From Deltaproteobacteria bacterium (GTDB lineage Bacteria; Desulfobacterota; Binatia; UTPRO1), in the NCBI GenBank assembly GCA_020852955.1, contig JADYZW010000014.1, positions 21,071 to 85,070 of the forward strand: a DNA stretch of 64,000 bases, given 5' to 3'. The notes beneath the pieces are model-generated. The model did no database searches, was not told the DNA's origin, and saw only the letters and a list, made by a program, of their open reading frames with translations. The translations under genes and the position numbers were made by a program. Positions 17,558 to 26,234 of the stretch are shown one piece after another; position 1 is the stretch's first letter, and each line of letters begins with the position of its first letter.

Positions 17558-18439
17558 ATGCCACAGGAGCGGAACGCGGCGCGCCCGGATGGCGCCGTCG
17601 AGGGCGATCCGCTCGCCGTCGACTGGAGCACCGTGTCGCTGCCCGATGCGTGGCCCGACACGCTCGATCTGCGGCGTCCATCGCACGCGGCCGCCTACGT
17701 GCGCGGGTGGTTCGGCGGGCGCCGCCCGGTCGTCGTGCCGGCCGACCTTCCCGGCGCCGATCGCCTGCCGCCGTATCTCCTCAGGGAGTTCCACCATTTG
17801 CCGAACGGCGTGTACTCGAAACGCCATGCGGACGCGTACGCGCGCTGGTTCGACCGCCTGATGCTCGGCGCCACGGTGGGGGCGCGGGCGCGGCTCGCGG
17901 CGGCGCTCGCCGGGTGCCGGGCCGCGCTCGACGTCGGCTGCGGCAGCGGCGGCCTCGCCGCGGCGATGCGCGCGGCCGGCATCCCCGAGGTGTGGGGCCT
18001 CGACCCCTCGCCGTACCTGCTCCAGCTCGCGGCGCGCGCCCACCGGGAGATCCGCTTTACGCAGGGTCTCGCCGAGCGGACGGGTTTCCGCGCGGCGCGC
18101 TTCGAGGGCGTCGGCGCCTGCTTCCTCTTCCACGAGCTGCCGCCGCGCGTCGCCGACGCCGCGCTCGCCGAGCTCCGTCGCGTCCTCGTTCCGGGGGGAC
18201 GGCTCGTGATCGCGGAGCCGTCGCCCGTGCAGTTCCGCGTTCGCGACTGGCGCGCCCTCGCGCGTCGCGCGGGCCGGCGCGGGCTCTACTTCGCGGCGAT
18301 GGCGAAGTGGATGTACGAGCCCTTCGTCGCCGGGTGGCACGGACGCGACGTCGCATCCTGGCTCGGCTCCCACGGCTTCCGCCTCCTCGGCGACGAGCCG
18401 GGCATACCGGTCCGATTCATCAGCGCCTCCCGCGACTGA
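17558..18439 (+). CDS. Class I SAM-dependent methyltransferase
   Basis: A 293-residue soluble enzyme with a Rossmann methyltransferase core in the middle. Motif I is AALDVGCGSGGLAAAMRAAG, the acidic end of strand 2 is GLDPSPYLLQLA, and a later strand reads LRRVLVPGGRLVIAEPSP. The N-terminal 110 residues (HLPNGVYSKRHADAYARWFDRLMLG) are a substrate-side extension, and the last part (KWMYEPFVAGWHGRDVASWL) a cap. The acceptor is unknown. It is divergent from the NosL/ThiH-like gene and 77 nt ahead of the oxidoreductase operon, so it could belong with either. Confidence 0.8.
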   Translation: MPQERNAARPDGAVEGDPLAVDWSTVSLPDAWPDTLDLRRPSHAAAYVRGWFGGRRPVVVPADLPGADRLPPYLLREFHHLPNGVYSKRHADAYARWFDRLMLGATVGARARLAAALAGCRAALDVGCGSGGLAAAMRAAGIPEVWGLDPSPYLLQLAARAHREIRFTQGLAERTGFRAARFEGVGACFLFHELPPRVADAALAELRRVLVPGGRLVIAEPSPVQFRVRDWRALARRAGRRGLYFAAMAKWMYEPFVAGWHGRDVASWLGSHGFRLLGDEPGIPVRFISASRD

Positions 18440-18516
18440 AGCGGCGCGCGCGGCGCGCCGCTGGCAAGCACGCCGCGGCCGCTGTATATCCGCTGCGCGA
18501 TACGCGTTCCGCATCC

Positions 18517-20307
18517 GTGCCCGCCACGAACGTCCACAACCCCGAGTACTTCCACAAGGTCGTCGACTGTCAGTGGGCGTGTCCGGCGCACACGAACGTG
18601 CCGGAGTACCTCCGACTCATCGCGCAGGGCCGTTACGCGGACGCCTACATGCTGAACCGGGAGTCGAACGTGTTTCCGGGGATCCTCGGACGCACGTGCG
18701 ATCGTCCGTGCGAGCCGGCGTGCCGGCGCGGCCGCGTCGAGGAGAAGCCGGTCGCGATCTGCCGCCTGAAACGCGTCGCCGCCGACCTCCGCGAGGACGT
18801 GAGCGACCGCCTGCCGACGGCGCCGGCCGTGAAGAACGGGAAGCGCGTCGCGCTCGTCGGCGCGGGTCCGGCGTCGCTGGTGGTCGCGAACGACCTCGTG
18901 CCGCTCGGCTACGCGGTCACCATCTTCGAGGCGCTGCCGGCGCCGGGCGGCCTCATGCGCTCCAACATCCCGTCGTTCCGCCTCCCCGAGCGCGTGCTCG
19001 ACGAGGAGATCGACATGATCCTCGGGATGGGCGTCGATGTCCGCTACGCCACGCGCATCGAGAGCATGCGCGCGCTCCTCGCCGAAGGCTACGACGCGGT
19101 CTTCGTCGGCACGGGCGCGCCGCGCGGCAAGGATCTCGACCTCCCGGGCCGCGCCGCGGCCTCCGCAAACGTCCACATCGGCATCGACTGGCTGCAGTCG
19201 GTCGCCTTCGGGCACGTCGACGCGATCGGGAAGCGCGTCCTCATCATCGGCGTCGGCAACACCGCGATGGACTGCTGCCGGAGCGCGGCGCGCCTCGGCG
19301 GCGCGTCGATCAAGGTCATGGCGCGCAAGCCGCGGAAGTACTTCAAGGCGTCGCCGTGGGAGCTCGAGGACGCGGAGGAGGAGCGGATCGAGATCGTCGT
19401 CGACCACGAGCCGACGGCGTTCGTCGTCGAGAACGGCGTACTCCGCGGCATGGAGTTCCAGCGCTACGAATCCTCCGAGGGAACGAACGGCCGGCTCGTC
19501 CAGAAGCCGCTCGACGTCGTATTCGTTCCGGCGGACGACGTGATTTTGGCGCTCGGTCAGGAGAACGCGTTTCCGTGGATCGAACGCGATCTCGGCATCG
19601 AGACCGGCGCGTGGGGTCAGCCGATCGTCGACGCGGTGACGTTCCAGTCGACGCGTCCCGGCGTCTTCTTCGGCGGCGACGCCGCCTTCGGCCCGAAGAA
19701 CATCATCTGGGCCGTCGAGCACGGGCACCAGGCGGCGATCTCGATCCACAATCACTGTCGGGGCGTGCCCGTCGGCGACCGTCCGCCGCGCGGCATGCGC
19801 CTCGTGAGCACCAAGATGGGGCTCCACGAGTGGGCCTACGCGAACGACTACAACCCGGCGAAGCGGGAGAAGATGGTCCACGTCGATCTGGCGTGGCGCT
19901 TCGAGCAGCTCGACGTCGAGGTCGAGCTCGGCTTCAGCCCCGCGCAGGCGGCGCGCGAGGTCGAGCGCTGCTTGAACTGCGACGTCCAGACCGTCTTCAC
20001 CGACGAGCGCTGCATCGAGTGCGACGCCTGTATCGACGTCTGTCCGGTGCTGTGCCTCAGCATCACGCCCGATGGCGACGCGGCGGACCTCCGCGGCCGG
20101 CTGAGCGCCCCCGCGCTCAATCCGGAGCAGGACCTGTTCGTCTCGGGACCGCTGCCCCAGACCGGGCGCGTGATGGTGAAGGACGAGGATCTCTGCGTGC
20201 ACTGCGGCCTCTGCGCCGAGCGCTGCCCGACGGCGGCGTGGGACATGCAGAAGTTCGACCTCCTGATCCCGTACGCCGGAAAGCGCGCATGCTCCGCGAG
20301 CCGATAG
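18517..20307 (+). CDS. FAD/NAD(P) and iron-sulfur oxidoreductase (GltD-like with two C-terminal [4Fe-4S] clusters)
   Basis: A 596-residue electron-transfer flavoprotein starting at GTG. The N-terminal iron-sulfur domain of the GltD/DPYD type has CQWACPAHTNVPEYL and TCDRPCEPACRRG. Two dinucleotide sites follow: FAD at VALVGAGPASLVVANDL and NAD(P) at VLIIGVGNTAMDCCRSAARLG, then the GGDAAFGPKNIIWAVEHG end of the flavin fold. The C-terminus adds a bacterial 2x[4Fe-4S] ferredoxin unit (CIECDACIDVCP and CVHCGLCAERCP). It overlaps the next gene by 19 nt and should carry electrons between the 2-oxoacid oxidoreductase and NAD(P)H, replacing a free ferredoxin or a delta subunit. The start codon is the least certain part. 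Confidence 0.88.
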   Translation: MPATNVHNPEYFHKVVDCQWACPAHTNVPEYLRLIAQGRYADAYMLNRESNVFPGILGRTCDRPCEPACRRGRVEEKPVAICRLKRVAADLREDVSDRLPTAPAVKNGKRVALVGAGPASLVVANDLVPLGYAVTIFEALPAPGGLMRSNIPSFRLPERVLDEEIDMILGMGVDVRYATRIESMRALLAEGYDAVFVGTGAPRGKDLDLPGRAAASANVHIGIDWLQSVAFGHVDAIGKRVLIIGVGNTAMDCCRSAARLGGASIKVMARKPRKYFKASPWELEDAEEERIEIVVDHEPTAFVVENGVLRGMEFQRYESSEGTNGRLVQKPLDVVFVPADDVILALGQENAFPWIERDLGIETGAWGQPIVDAVTFQSTRPGVFFGGDAAFGPKNIIWAVEHGHQAAISIHNHCRGVPVGDRPPRGMRLVSTKMGLHEWAYANDYNPAKREKMVHVDLAWRFEQLDVEVELGFSPAQAAREVERCLNCDVQTVFTDERCIECDACIDVCPVLCLSITPDGDAADLRGRLSAPALNPEQDLFVSGPLPQTGRVMVKDEDLCVHCGLCAERCPTAAWDMQKFDLLIPYAGKRACSASR

Positions 20308-22217
20308 GCGAGACGCCCGAAGCGAGCGCCGGCGCCGCGCCCGCGCGCGGGCCGGAGGCGGGTGACGAGACGCCCGCCCGCGAGGACGCGTCCCGTGTCA
20401 ATCGCTTCGCGTTCAAGCTCGCGAACGTGAACGGCACGGGGTCGGCGTCCGCCAACAGCCTCCTGATGCAGGCCATCTTCCGGATGGGCATCCCGGTCTC
20501 CGGGAAGAACCTCTTCCCGTCGAACATCCAGGGCCTGCCCACCTGGTACGAGATCCGCGTCGACAAGGACGGTTACACCGCGCGCACCGCCCGCTTCGAC
20601 CTCGTGGTCGCGATGAACGCGGAGACCTACGAAGACGACATCGACGAGGTGCGGCCGAGCGGCTGGGTGCTCTTCGACTCGTCGTGGCCGTTGAAGCAGG
20701 CGTTCCTCCGCACCGACGTCTCCTTCTTGGGCGTGCCGTACGCGAAGATCTGCACCGAGAACTTCGCCGAGGCGCGCGAGCGCACGCTGATGAAGAACAT
20801 CGCCTACGTCGGCACGCTCGCCGCGCTCCTCGACATCGACATGGGCGTCGTCGAGGACATGCTGCGGGAGAAGTTCGCGGCGAAGCCGAAGCTGATGGCG
20901 TCGAACGCCAAGGCGATCCGGCTCGGCTACGACTACGCCAAGGAACACTTCGCGTGTCCGCTGCCGACCCGTCTCGAGGCCATGGGCGGCCCTCCGGGCG
21001 CGAGTCCGACGGCCGACAAGATCCTCATCACCGGCAACACGGCGACCGCGCTCGGCGCGCTCTACGCGGGCGCGACCGTCGCCGCCTGGTATCCGATCAC
21101 GCCGTCGACGAGCGTCCTCGACGCGTTCACGGAGCTCTGCGAGGAGTATCGAGTCGATCCCGAGACCAAGGAGCGGCGGTACTGCATCCTCCAGGCCGAA
21201 GACGAACTCGCCGCGATCGGCATGGTGATCGGCGCCGGATGGAACGGCGCGCGCGCCTTCACCGCGACCTCGGGGCCAGGCATCTCGCTCATGAGCGAGC
21301 TGGTCGGGCTCGCCTACTACGCGGAGATCCCGGCCGTCATCGTCGACGTACAGCGCGTCGGGCCGTCGACCGGGATGCCGACGCGCACGCAGCAGGGCGA
21401 CATCCTCCTTTGCGCCTACGCGTCGCACGGCGACACCAAGCACATCCTGCTCTTCCCGGCGAACCCGGAAGAGTGCTTCCATTTCACGGTCCGCGCCTTC
21501 GACCTCGGGGAGCGCTTCCAGACCCCGGTGTTCGTCCTCTCGGACCTCGACATCGGCATGAACGACTGGGTCGTGCCGCGCCTCACCTGGGACGATTCCT
21601 ATCGCCCCGACCGGGGCCGCGTGCTCTCCAGGGAGGAGCTGGACGCGCTGCCGAAGTACTTCCGCTACTCGCCCGAGGACTGGCAGGGCGTGGCCGCGCG
21701 CACGCTCCCGGGCACGAGCGCCAAGGGCGCCTTCTTCACGCGCGGCTCCGGGCACAACAAGCTCGGCGGGTACACCGAGCGCCCCGACGAGTACCAGGAG
21801 GTGATGGACCGGCTGGCGCGCAAGCACTGGACGGCGCGGAACTTCGTGCCGCCCGCGATCGTCGAGACGCGGCCCAACGCGAGCTTCGGCGTCGTCACCG
21901 TCGGGAGCTGCGACCTCGCGGTCCGCGAGGCGCTCGCGGAGCTCGCGACGAACGGCATCGTGGGCGACTACCTGCGGGTGCGAGGCTTCCCCTTCGGTCC
22001 GGAGATCGAGTCGTTCCTACGCCGCCACGACCGCATGTTCGTCGTCGAGCAGAACCGCGACGGCCAGCTGCGCTCGCTCCTCACCCTCGAGACCGGCGTC
22101 GCGAAGTCGCAGCTCTTCTCGGTGCGCGCCTACGGCGGGCTGCCGCTCCAGGCCGCTCAGGTGGTGCGCGAGATCGTCCACCAGATCCGCGAGACGGAGA
22201 AGGAGCGGCCGGCGTGA
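20289..22217 (+). CDS. 2-oxoacid:acceptor oxidoreductase, fused gamma-alpha subunit
   Basis: A 642-residue subunit of a CoA-dependent 2-oxoacid:ferredoxin oxidoreductase. After a Glu/Ala-rich leader, the gamma domain (residues about 38-230) shows NVNGTGSASANSLLMQA and MGIPVSGKNLFPSNIQGL. The alpha domain follows with TGNTATALGALYAGAT, AWYPITPSTSVLDAF (the substrate-binding loop), QAEDELAAIGMVIGAGWNG and TATSGPGISLMSE. Domain order gamma then alpha is that of OFOR/KorA enzymes. The reaction is reversible oxidative decarboxylation of a 2-oxoacid such as 2-oxoglutarate or pyruvate; the exact acid cannot be told. It overlaps both neighbours, which indicates stoichiometric, coupled synthesis. Confidence 0.92.
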   Translation: MLREPIGETPEASAGAAPARGPEAGDETPAREDASRVNRFAFKLANVNGTGSASANSLLMQAIFRMGIPVSGKNLFPSNIQGLPTWYEIRVDKDGYTARTARFDLVVAMNAETYEDDIDEVRPSGWVLFDSSWPLKQAFLRTDVSFLGVPYAKICTENFAEARERTLMKNIAYVGTLAALLDIDMGVVEDMLREKFAAKPKLMASNAKAIRLGYDYAKEHFACPLPTRLEAMGGPPGASPTADKILITGNTATALGALYAGATVAAWYPITPSTSVLDAFTELCEEYRVDPETKERRYCILQAEDELAAIGMVIGAGWNGARAFTATSGPGISLMSELVGLAYYAEIPAVIVDVQRVGPSTGMPTRTQQGDILLCAYASHGDTKHILLFPANPEECFHFTVRAFDLGERFQTPVFVLSDLDIGMNDWVVPRLTWDDSYRPDRGRVLSREELDALPKYFRYSPEDWQGVAARTLPGTSAKGAFFTRGSGHNKLGGYTERPDEYQEVMDRLARKHWTARNFVPPAIVETRPNASFGVVTVGSCDLAVREALAELATNGIVGDYLRVRGFPFGPEIESFLRRHDRMFVVEQNRDGQLRSLLTLETGVAKSQLFSVRAYGGLPLQAAQVVREIVHQIRETEKERPA

Positions 22218-23269
22218 GCTACATCAAGAAGCCGTCGGCGCGGAACCCGTCGCTCAGGCCGAACGCGCTCGGCCTGACCGTGCGCGACTACGAGGGCGCG
22301 ATGTCGACGCTCTGCGCCGGCTGCGGCCACGACTCGATCACGGCCGCCATCACCCGCGCCTTCTACGAGCTCGACGTGGCGCCGCACATGGTGGCGAAGC
22401 TCTCGGGCATCGGCTGCTCGTCGAAGACGCCGACCTACTTCCTCTCGGGGGCGCACGGATTCAACTCGGCGCACGGCCGCATGCCGGCGATCCTCACCGG
22501 CGCGTCGGCCGCGAACCGCGACCTCATCTATATCGGCGTGAGCGGCGATGGCGATTCGCTCTCGATCGGCCTCGGGCAGATGAGCCACGCGATCCGCCGC
22601 AACGTCGATGCGCTCTACGTGCTCGAGAACAACGGCGTCTACGGTCTCACCAAGGGGCAGTTCTCGGCGTCGGCCGATCCGGGCTCGCGATCGAAGCACG
22701 GGGAGCCGAACACGCAGCAGGCGATCGATCCCGTCCTGCTCGCGCTCAGCCTCGGGGCGACCTTCGTCGCCCGCAGCTTTTCCGGCGACAAGGGGCAGCT
22801 GGTGCCGATCGTGAAGGCGGGGCTCCGCCACCGCGGCTTCGCGCTCGTCGACGTGATCTCGCCGTGCGTCACCTTCAACGACCACGAGGGCTCGACCAAG
22901 AGCTACCGCTACACCCGCGGACACCAGGAGCCGATCGTCGAGGCCGACCTCGTCCCGCCCGCCGCGGAGATCACGGCCGAGTACGCCGCCGGCGCCGCCG
23001 TGGACGTCAGGATGCACGACGGCGGCATCGTACGCTTCACCAAGATTCCCGAGGGCTACGATCCGGGCGATCGGGACGCGGTCGTCGCGTATCTGCGCGC
23101 CCATCAGAGCACCGGCGCCATACCGACCGGGCTCCTCTACCTCGATCCGAGCGGGAGCGAGATGCACGCGGCGAACCGGACGGTCGCGACCCCGCTCGCC
23201 CAGCTGCCCTACGAGTCGCTCTGCCCGGGCGCCGCCGCGCTCGACGCCCTCCAGCGAGCGTATCGCTGA
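22214..23269 (+). CDS. 2-oxoacid:acceptor oxidoreductase, beta subunit (TPP-binding)
   Basis: A 351-residue beta subunit starting at GTG, overlapping the stop of the gamma-alpha gene (GTGA). The TPP-binding stretch is SGDGDSLSIGLGQMSHAIRR followed by LENNGVYGLTKGQ. The proximal [4Fe-4S] cluster ligands are visible as STLCAGCGHDS, GIGCSSK and ISPCVTFND. No extra ferredoxin domain is present, so electrons must leave to the iron-sulfur domain of the first gene in the operon. Length is usual for KorB/PorB-like subunits. Confidence 0.92.
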   Translation: MSYIKKPSARNPSLRPNALGLTVRDYEGAMSTLCAGCGHDSITAAITRAFYELDVAPHMVAKLSGIGCSSKTPTYFLSGAHGFNSAHGRMPAILTGASAANRDLIYIGVSGDGDSLSIGLGQMSHAIRRNVDALYVLENNGVYGLTKGQFSASADPGSRSKHGEPNTQQAIDPVLLALSLGATFVARSFSGDKGQLVPIVKAGLRHRGFALVDVISPCVTFNDHEGSTKSYRYTRGHQEPIVEADLVPPAAEITAEYAAGAAVDVRMHDGGIVRFTKIPEGYDPGDRDAVVAYLRAHQSTGAIPTGLLYLDPSGSEMHAANRTVATPLAQLPYESLCPGAAALDALQRAYR

Positions 23270-23375
23270 GTCCGGGTTCGGCGGCCGTTTGCAAAACGTC
23301 CCGCGCGGGTTCAGGAACGGAGCGGGGCGCGCGGCGTGGCGCCGCGCGCGATCCACGACGAGAGGGGAGGGCACG

Positions 23376-24443
23376 ATGAGCAAGCGAATGACGCTCGGGT
23401 TGGGAGCCGTGCTGGCGGTGGTCGCGGCGACGGCGGGTGCGGCGCGCGCGCAGGAGCTCGGCGGTACGGTGAACACGCTGGAGCCCGCGGTCGCGCTGGT
23501 CATGCCGTTCGACGTGACGGCGGGCCGGCAGAGCTTCCAGCTGGTGAGCCGGGTGGGCGGCTCGGACGCCGGCACGCTGGCGACGCACTGGTCGTTCTGG
23601 TCCGAGAGCTGCGATCACCTGGCGGACGTGTTCATCTGCTTGACGCTGCGGGACACGGTGGTGGTCGATCCGACGGCGGTCCAGGGGCAGATCCAGGTGG
23701 GCCAGGGCAACGAGAACACGGGCCCGAAGATCGATCTCACGGGCGAGAAGGGGTTCGTGACCGTCACGGCATTCGACGCCGACCCCCGGAGCCAGACGTG
23801 CGAGCCCTCCGACCCGGAGACCCCGTCTGCCACGCCGAGCCTGGTCGGCAGCTGGGTCGTCTCCAACACGCAGACTCACGCCACGTTCGGGAACGTCGCG
23901 ATCGGCATCGTCGACGGGCAGACGCTGCCGGCCGGCGCGGATTTCTTCCCGACCGGTCCGGTGGCGGCGGGCATGTTCCTCCAGACCTACAGTCCGCTCG
24001 ATCTCACCGACTCCGAGGTGTTCTTCATCGGCGTCGCGTTTCCGGCGGGGAACGCGCAATTCGCCGAGTCCGAGATCGGGCCGATCCCGTCGGCGCTCGT
24101 GAACGGCTCCGCCGTCTGCTGCAACGCCCAGTACTACGACAACACCGAGTCGTTCGTGTCGCTGCCCGACGTCTGCCTGACGTGCTCCATGAGCGCCAAG
24201 GTCTCCGACAACGAGCCGCTCGCCGACATCGACCTGCCCGTCATCATCCCGCGTTCGGTCATCGCCGATACGTCGGGCTTCGTCCGCCTGAGCAACTGCC
24301 GGGTGGGAAGCGACGAGGGCGACGTGCCGATCGGCGACACCACGATCAACGGCGTCGATCTCGCGACGTTCGTCTTCGGGTACCACGGCATGGCCGTCGG
24401 CCCGTACGGGACGTCGACCATGGGCAAGTACACCGCGGAATAG
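23376..24443 (+). CDS. Secreted protein of unknown family
   Basis: A 355-residue protein with a clear signal peptide (cleavage after AARAQ, near residue 27) and a GGGGAGGG ribosome binding site that fixes the start. The mature chain is Asp/Thr/Val-rich and beta-like, without Pro-Thr repeats, and has pairs of cysteines (CDHLADVFICL, VCCNAQ, VCLTCSMS). I recognise no family. A symmetrical hairpin follows the stop. It is unlinked in spacing to the oxidoreductase operon (106 bp gap) and convergent with the aldehyde dehydrogenase. Confidence 0.75.
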   Translation: MSKRMTLGLGAVLAVVAATAGAARAQELGGTVNTLEPAVALVMPFDVTAGRQSFQLVSRVGGSDAGTLATHWSFWSESCDHLADVFICLTLRDTVVVDPTAVQGQIQVGQGNENTGPKIDLTGEKGFVTVTAFDADPRSQTCEPSDPETPSATPSLVGSWVVSNTQTHATFGNVAIGIVDGQTLPAGADFFPTGPVAAGMFLQTYSPLDLTDSEVFFIGVAFPAGNAQFAESEIGPIPSALVNGSAVCCNAQYYDNTESFVSLPDVCLTCSMSAKVSDNEPLADIDLPVIIPRSVIADTSGFVRLSNCRVGSDEGDVPIGDTTINGVDLATFVFGYHGMAVGPYGTSTMGKYTAE

Positions 24444-24481
24444 GCGCACCGCACGCGGGGTCGTTCCCAGCGTGAAGTGGG

Positions 24482-24522
24482 TCGGGGGCTCCGGCACGAT
24501 CCGTACCGGCCGGAGCCCCCGA
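24482..24522. terminator. Strong hairpin terminator between convergent genes
   Basis: Perfect 14-bp arms TCGGGGGCTCCGGC and GCCGGAGCCCCCGA around a 13-nt loop. No U-tract follows on either strand, as is common in GC-rich genomes. It probably ends transcription of both the secreted protein gene and the aldehyde dehydrogenase gene. Confidence 0.75.
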
Positions 24523-24541
24523 TCCGACCAATCGTTTCCGG

Positions 24542-25993
24542 TCAGGAGACCGCGATCCCGGGCGCGAGGCAGATCGTCTTCGGCTCGAGGTACGCGCGCA
24601 GCCCCTCGGGGCCGAGCTCGCGCCCGAGTCCCGAGCTCTTGTAGCCGCCGAAGGGGCTCGTCATCGCCATCATGAAGAAGTTCACGTTGTGGGTGCCGGT
24701 CCGGACGCGGCGCGCGATGTCGATCCCGCGCTGGGGGTCGTTGGTCCACACCGAGCCCGAGAGGCCGTACTCCGAGTCGTTGGCGATGCGGACGGCGTCG
24801 GCCTCGTCGTCGTAGGGAATGGCGCAGAGCACCGGGCCGAAGATCTCCTCGCGCGCCACCGTCATGCGGTTGTCGACGTCGGCGAAGAGGGTCGGCTCGA
24901 CGAAGTAGCCGCGGTCGAGTCCCTTCGGACGGCTGCCGCCGACCACGCAGCGGGCGCCCTCTTGCTTGCCCTTGGCGACGTAGCCGAGCACGCGGTCGCG
25001 TTGACGCTCGGCGACGAGCGGTCCGATCTCGGTCGTCGGGTCGTTCGGGTCGCCGACCCTGAGGCCCCCGACGGCGGCCGCGAGCGCCTCCACGCCTTCC
25101 TCGTAGCGGGCGCGGGGCAGCAGGATGCGGGTCTGGGCGACGCAGGCCTGGCCGTTGTTCATGGTGCCGGCGCCGACGACCATGGGGAGCACGGCCGCGA
25201 AGTCGGCGTCGTCGCAGACGATCGCCGCCGACTTGCCGCCGAGCTCGAGCGTGACGCGCTTCAGGCGCTCGCCGCAGAGCGCGGCGATGCGCCGGCCCGC
25301 CGCGGTGCTGCCCGTGAAGGCGACCTTGTCGATGCCCGGGTGGGTGACGAGATGCTCCCCGAGCTCGCGGCCGCCGGGGACGATGCTGACGACGCCCTTC
25401 GGCACGCCGGCCTCGTCGAGCGCGTCGGCGAGGAGGTAGGCGTCGAGCGGGGTCTCGGGCGCCGGCTTGACGACGATCGAGCAACCCGCCGTGAGCGCGG
25501 GGGCGAGCTTCAGCATGATCGTGAAGAGCGGTACGTTCCACGGCACGATCGCCGCCGCGACGCCGACCGGCTCCTGGCGCACGAGCGCGGACCCGACCAT
25601 CGAGGGCCGCGTCTCCTCGAACGGGAAGGTGCGGGCGAGCTCGGCGTAGAACTGGAGCACCATGGTGGTCGCGAACGCCTGGCCGGCGTGTCCGAAGCTG
25701 ATCGGGCACCCCATCTCGAGCGTCACCATCGACGCGATGTCGGCGGATCGCATCTGGAGGCCCATCAGGAGCCGGTCGAGGACGTCGGCGCGCTCGACGG
25801 GCGTCATCCGGGCCCAGGGCCCCCGCTCGAAGGCGTCGCGGGCCGCGGCGACGGCGCGATCGGCGTCGGCCTCGGTCGCTTCGGGCACGCGGCCGACGAT
25901 CTCCTCCGTGAACGGCGAGCGCACCTCGATGGTGCGGCGCGACGACGGTGTCTCGTGGGTTCCTCCGATGTACAGGGTGTCGCGTTCGAACAT
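24542..25993 (-). CDS. NAD(P)-dependent aldehyde dehydrogenase
   Basis: A 483-residue enzyme of the ALDH superfamily, oxidising an aldehyde to the acid. The NAD-binding VPWNVPLFTIMLKLAPAL, the GSTAAGRRI loop, catalytic Glu in VTLELGGKSA and the catalytic Cys in NNGQACVAQTR are all present, followed by EEIFGPVLCAIPY and a C-terminal SPFGGYKSSGLGRELGPEG. Length matches group X/benzaldehyde-type ALDHs. The ATG has a GAGGAG about 10 nt upstream. No operon partner is present; the substrate is unknown. Confidence 0.92.
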   Translation of the reverse strand: MFERDTLYIGGTHETPSSRRTIEVRSPFTEEIVGRVPEATEADADRAVAAARDAFERGPWARMTPVERADVLDRLLMGLQMRSADIASMVTLEMGCPISFGHAGQAFATTMVLQFYAELARTFPFEETRPSMVGSALVRQEPVGVAAAIVPWNVPLFTIMLKLAPALTAGCSIVVKPAPETPLDAYLLADALDEAGVPKGVVSIVPGGRELGEHLVTHPGIDKVAFTGSTAAGRRIAALCGERLKRVTLELGGKSAAIVCDDADFAAVLPMVVGAGTMNNGQACVAQTRILLPRARYEEGVEALAAAVGGLRVGDPNDPTTEIGPLVAERQRDRVLGYVAKGKQEGARCVVGGSRPKGLDRGYFVEPTLFADVDNRMTVAREEIFGPVLCAIPYDDEADAVRIANDSEYGLSGSVWTNDPQRGIDIARRVRTGTHNVNFFMMAMTSPFGGYKSSGLGRELGPEGLRAYLEPKTICLAPGIAVS

Positions 25994-26234
25994 GGCGGCT
26001 GGCTCCTCGCGGGTCTGGATGAAGGGACGGGTTGGAACGCCTGACAAACTAGGACTCGCGGCGCTCGTCAACCCCTCGCCTCGGCGCCCGCGCGCCCCCG
26101 GCCGGGCCGCGGATCGGCTCGAGGCCCGCGCCGTTTTTCCTTGAATCGCTTCGGCGGCGCGTGGCACTCTTGCGGCGTGCCGTAGTTCCCACCGCAGTCG
26201 ATACCGTTGCGTGCAGGATCCGAGGAGGAAGACC

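Noticed and set aside
17650..18516. Upstream extension of the iron-sulfur flavoprotein frame through the methyltransferase
   Set aside because: The extension is Arg/Ala-rich shadow; conserved sequence starts right after the GTG chosen.
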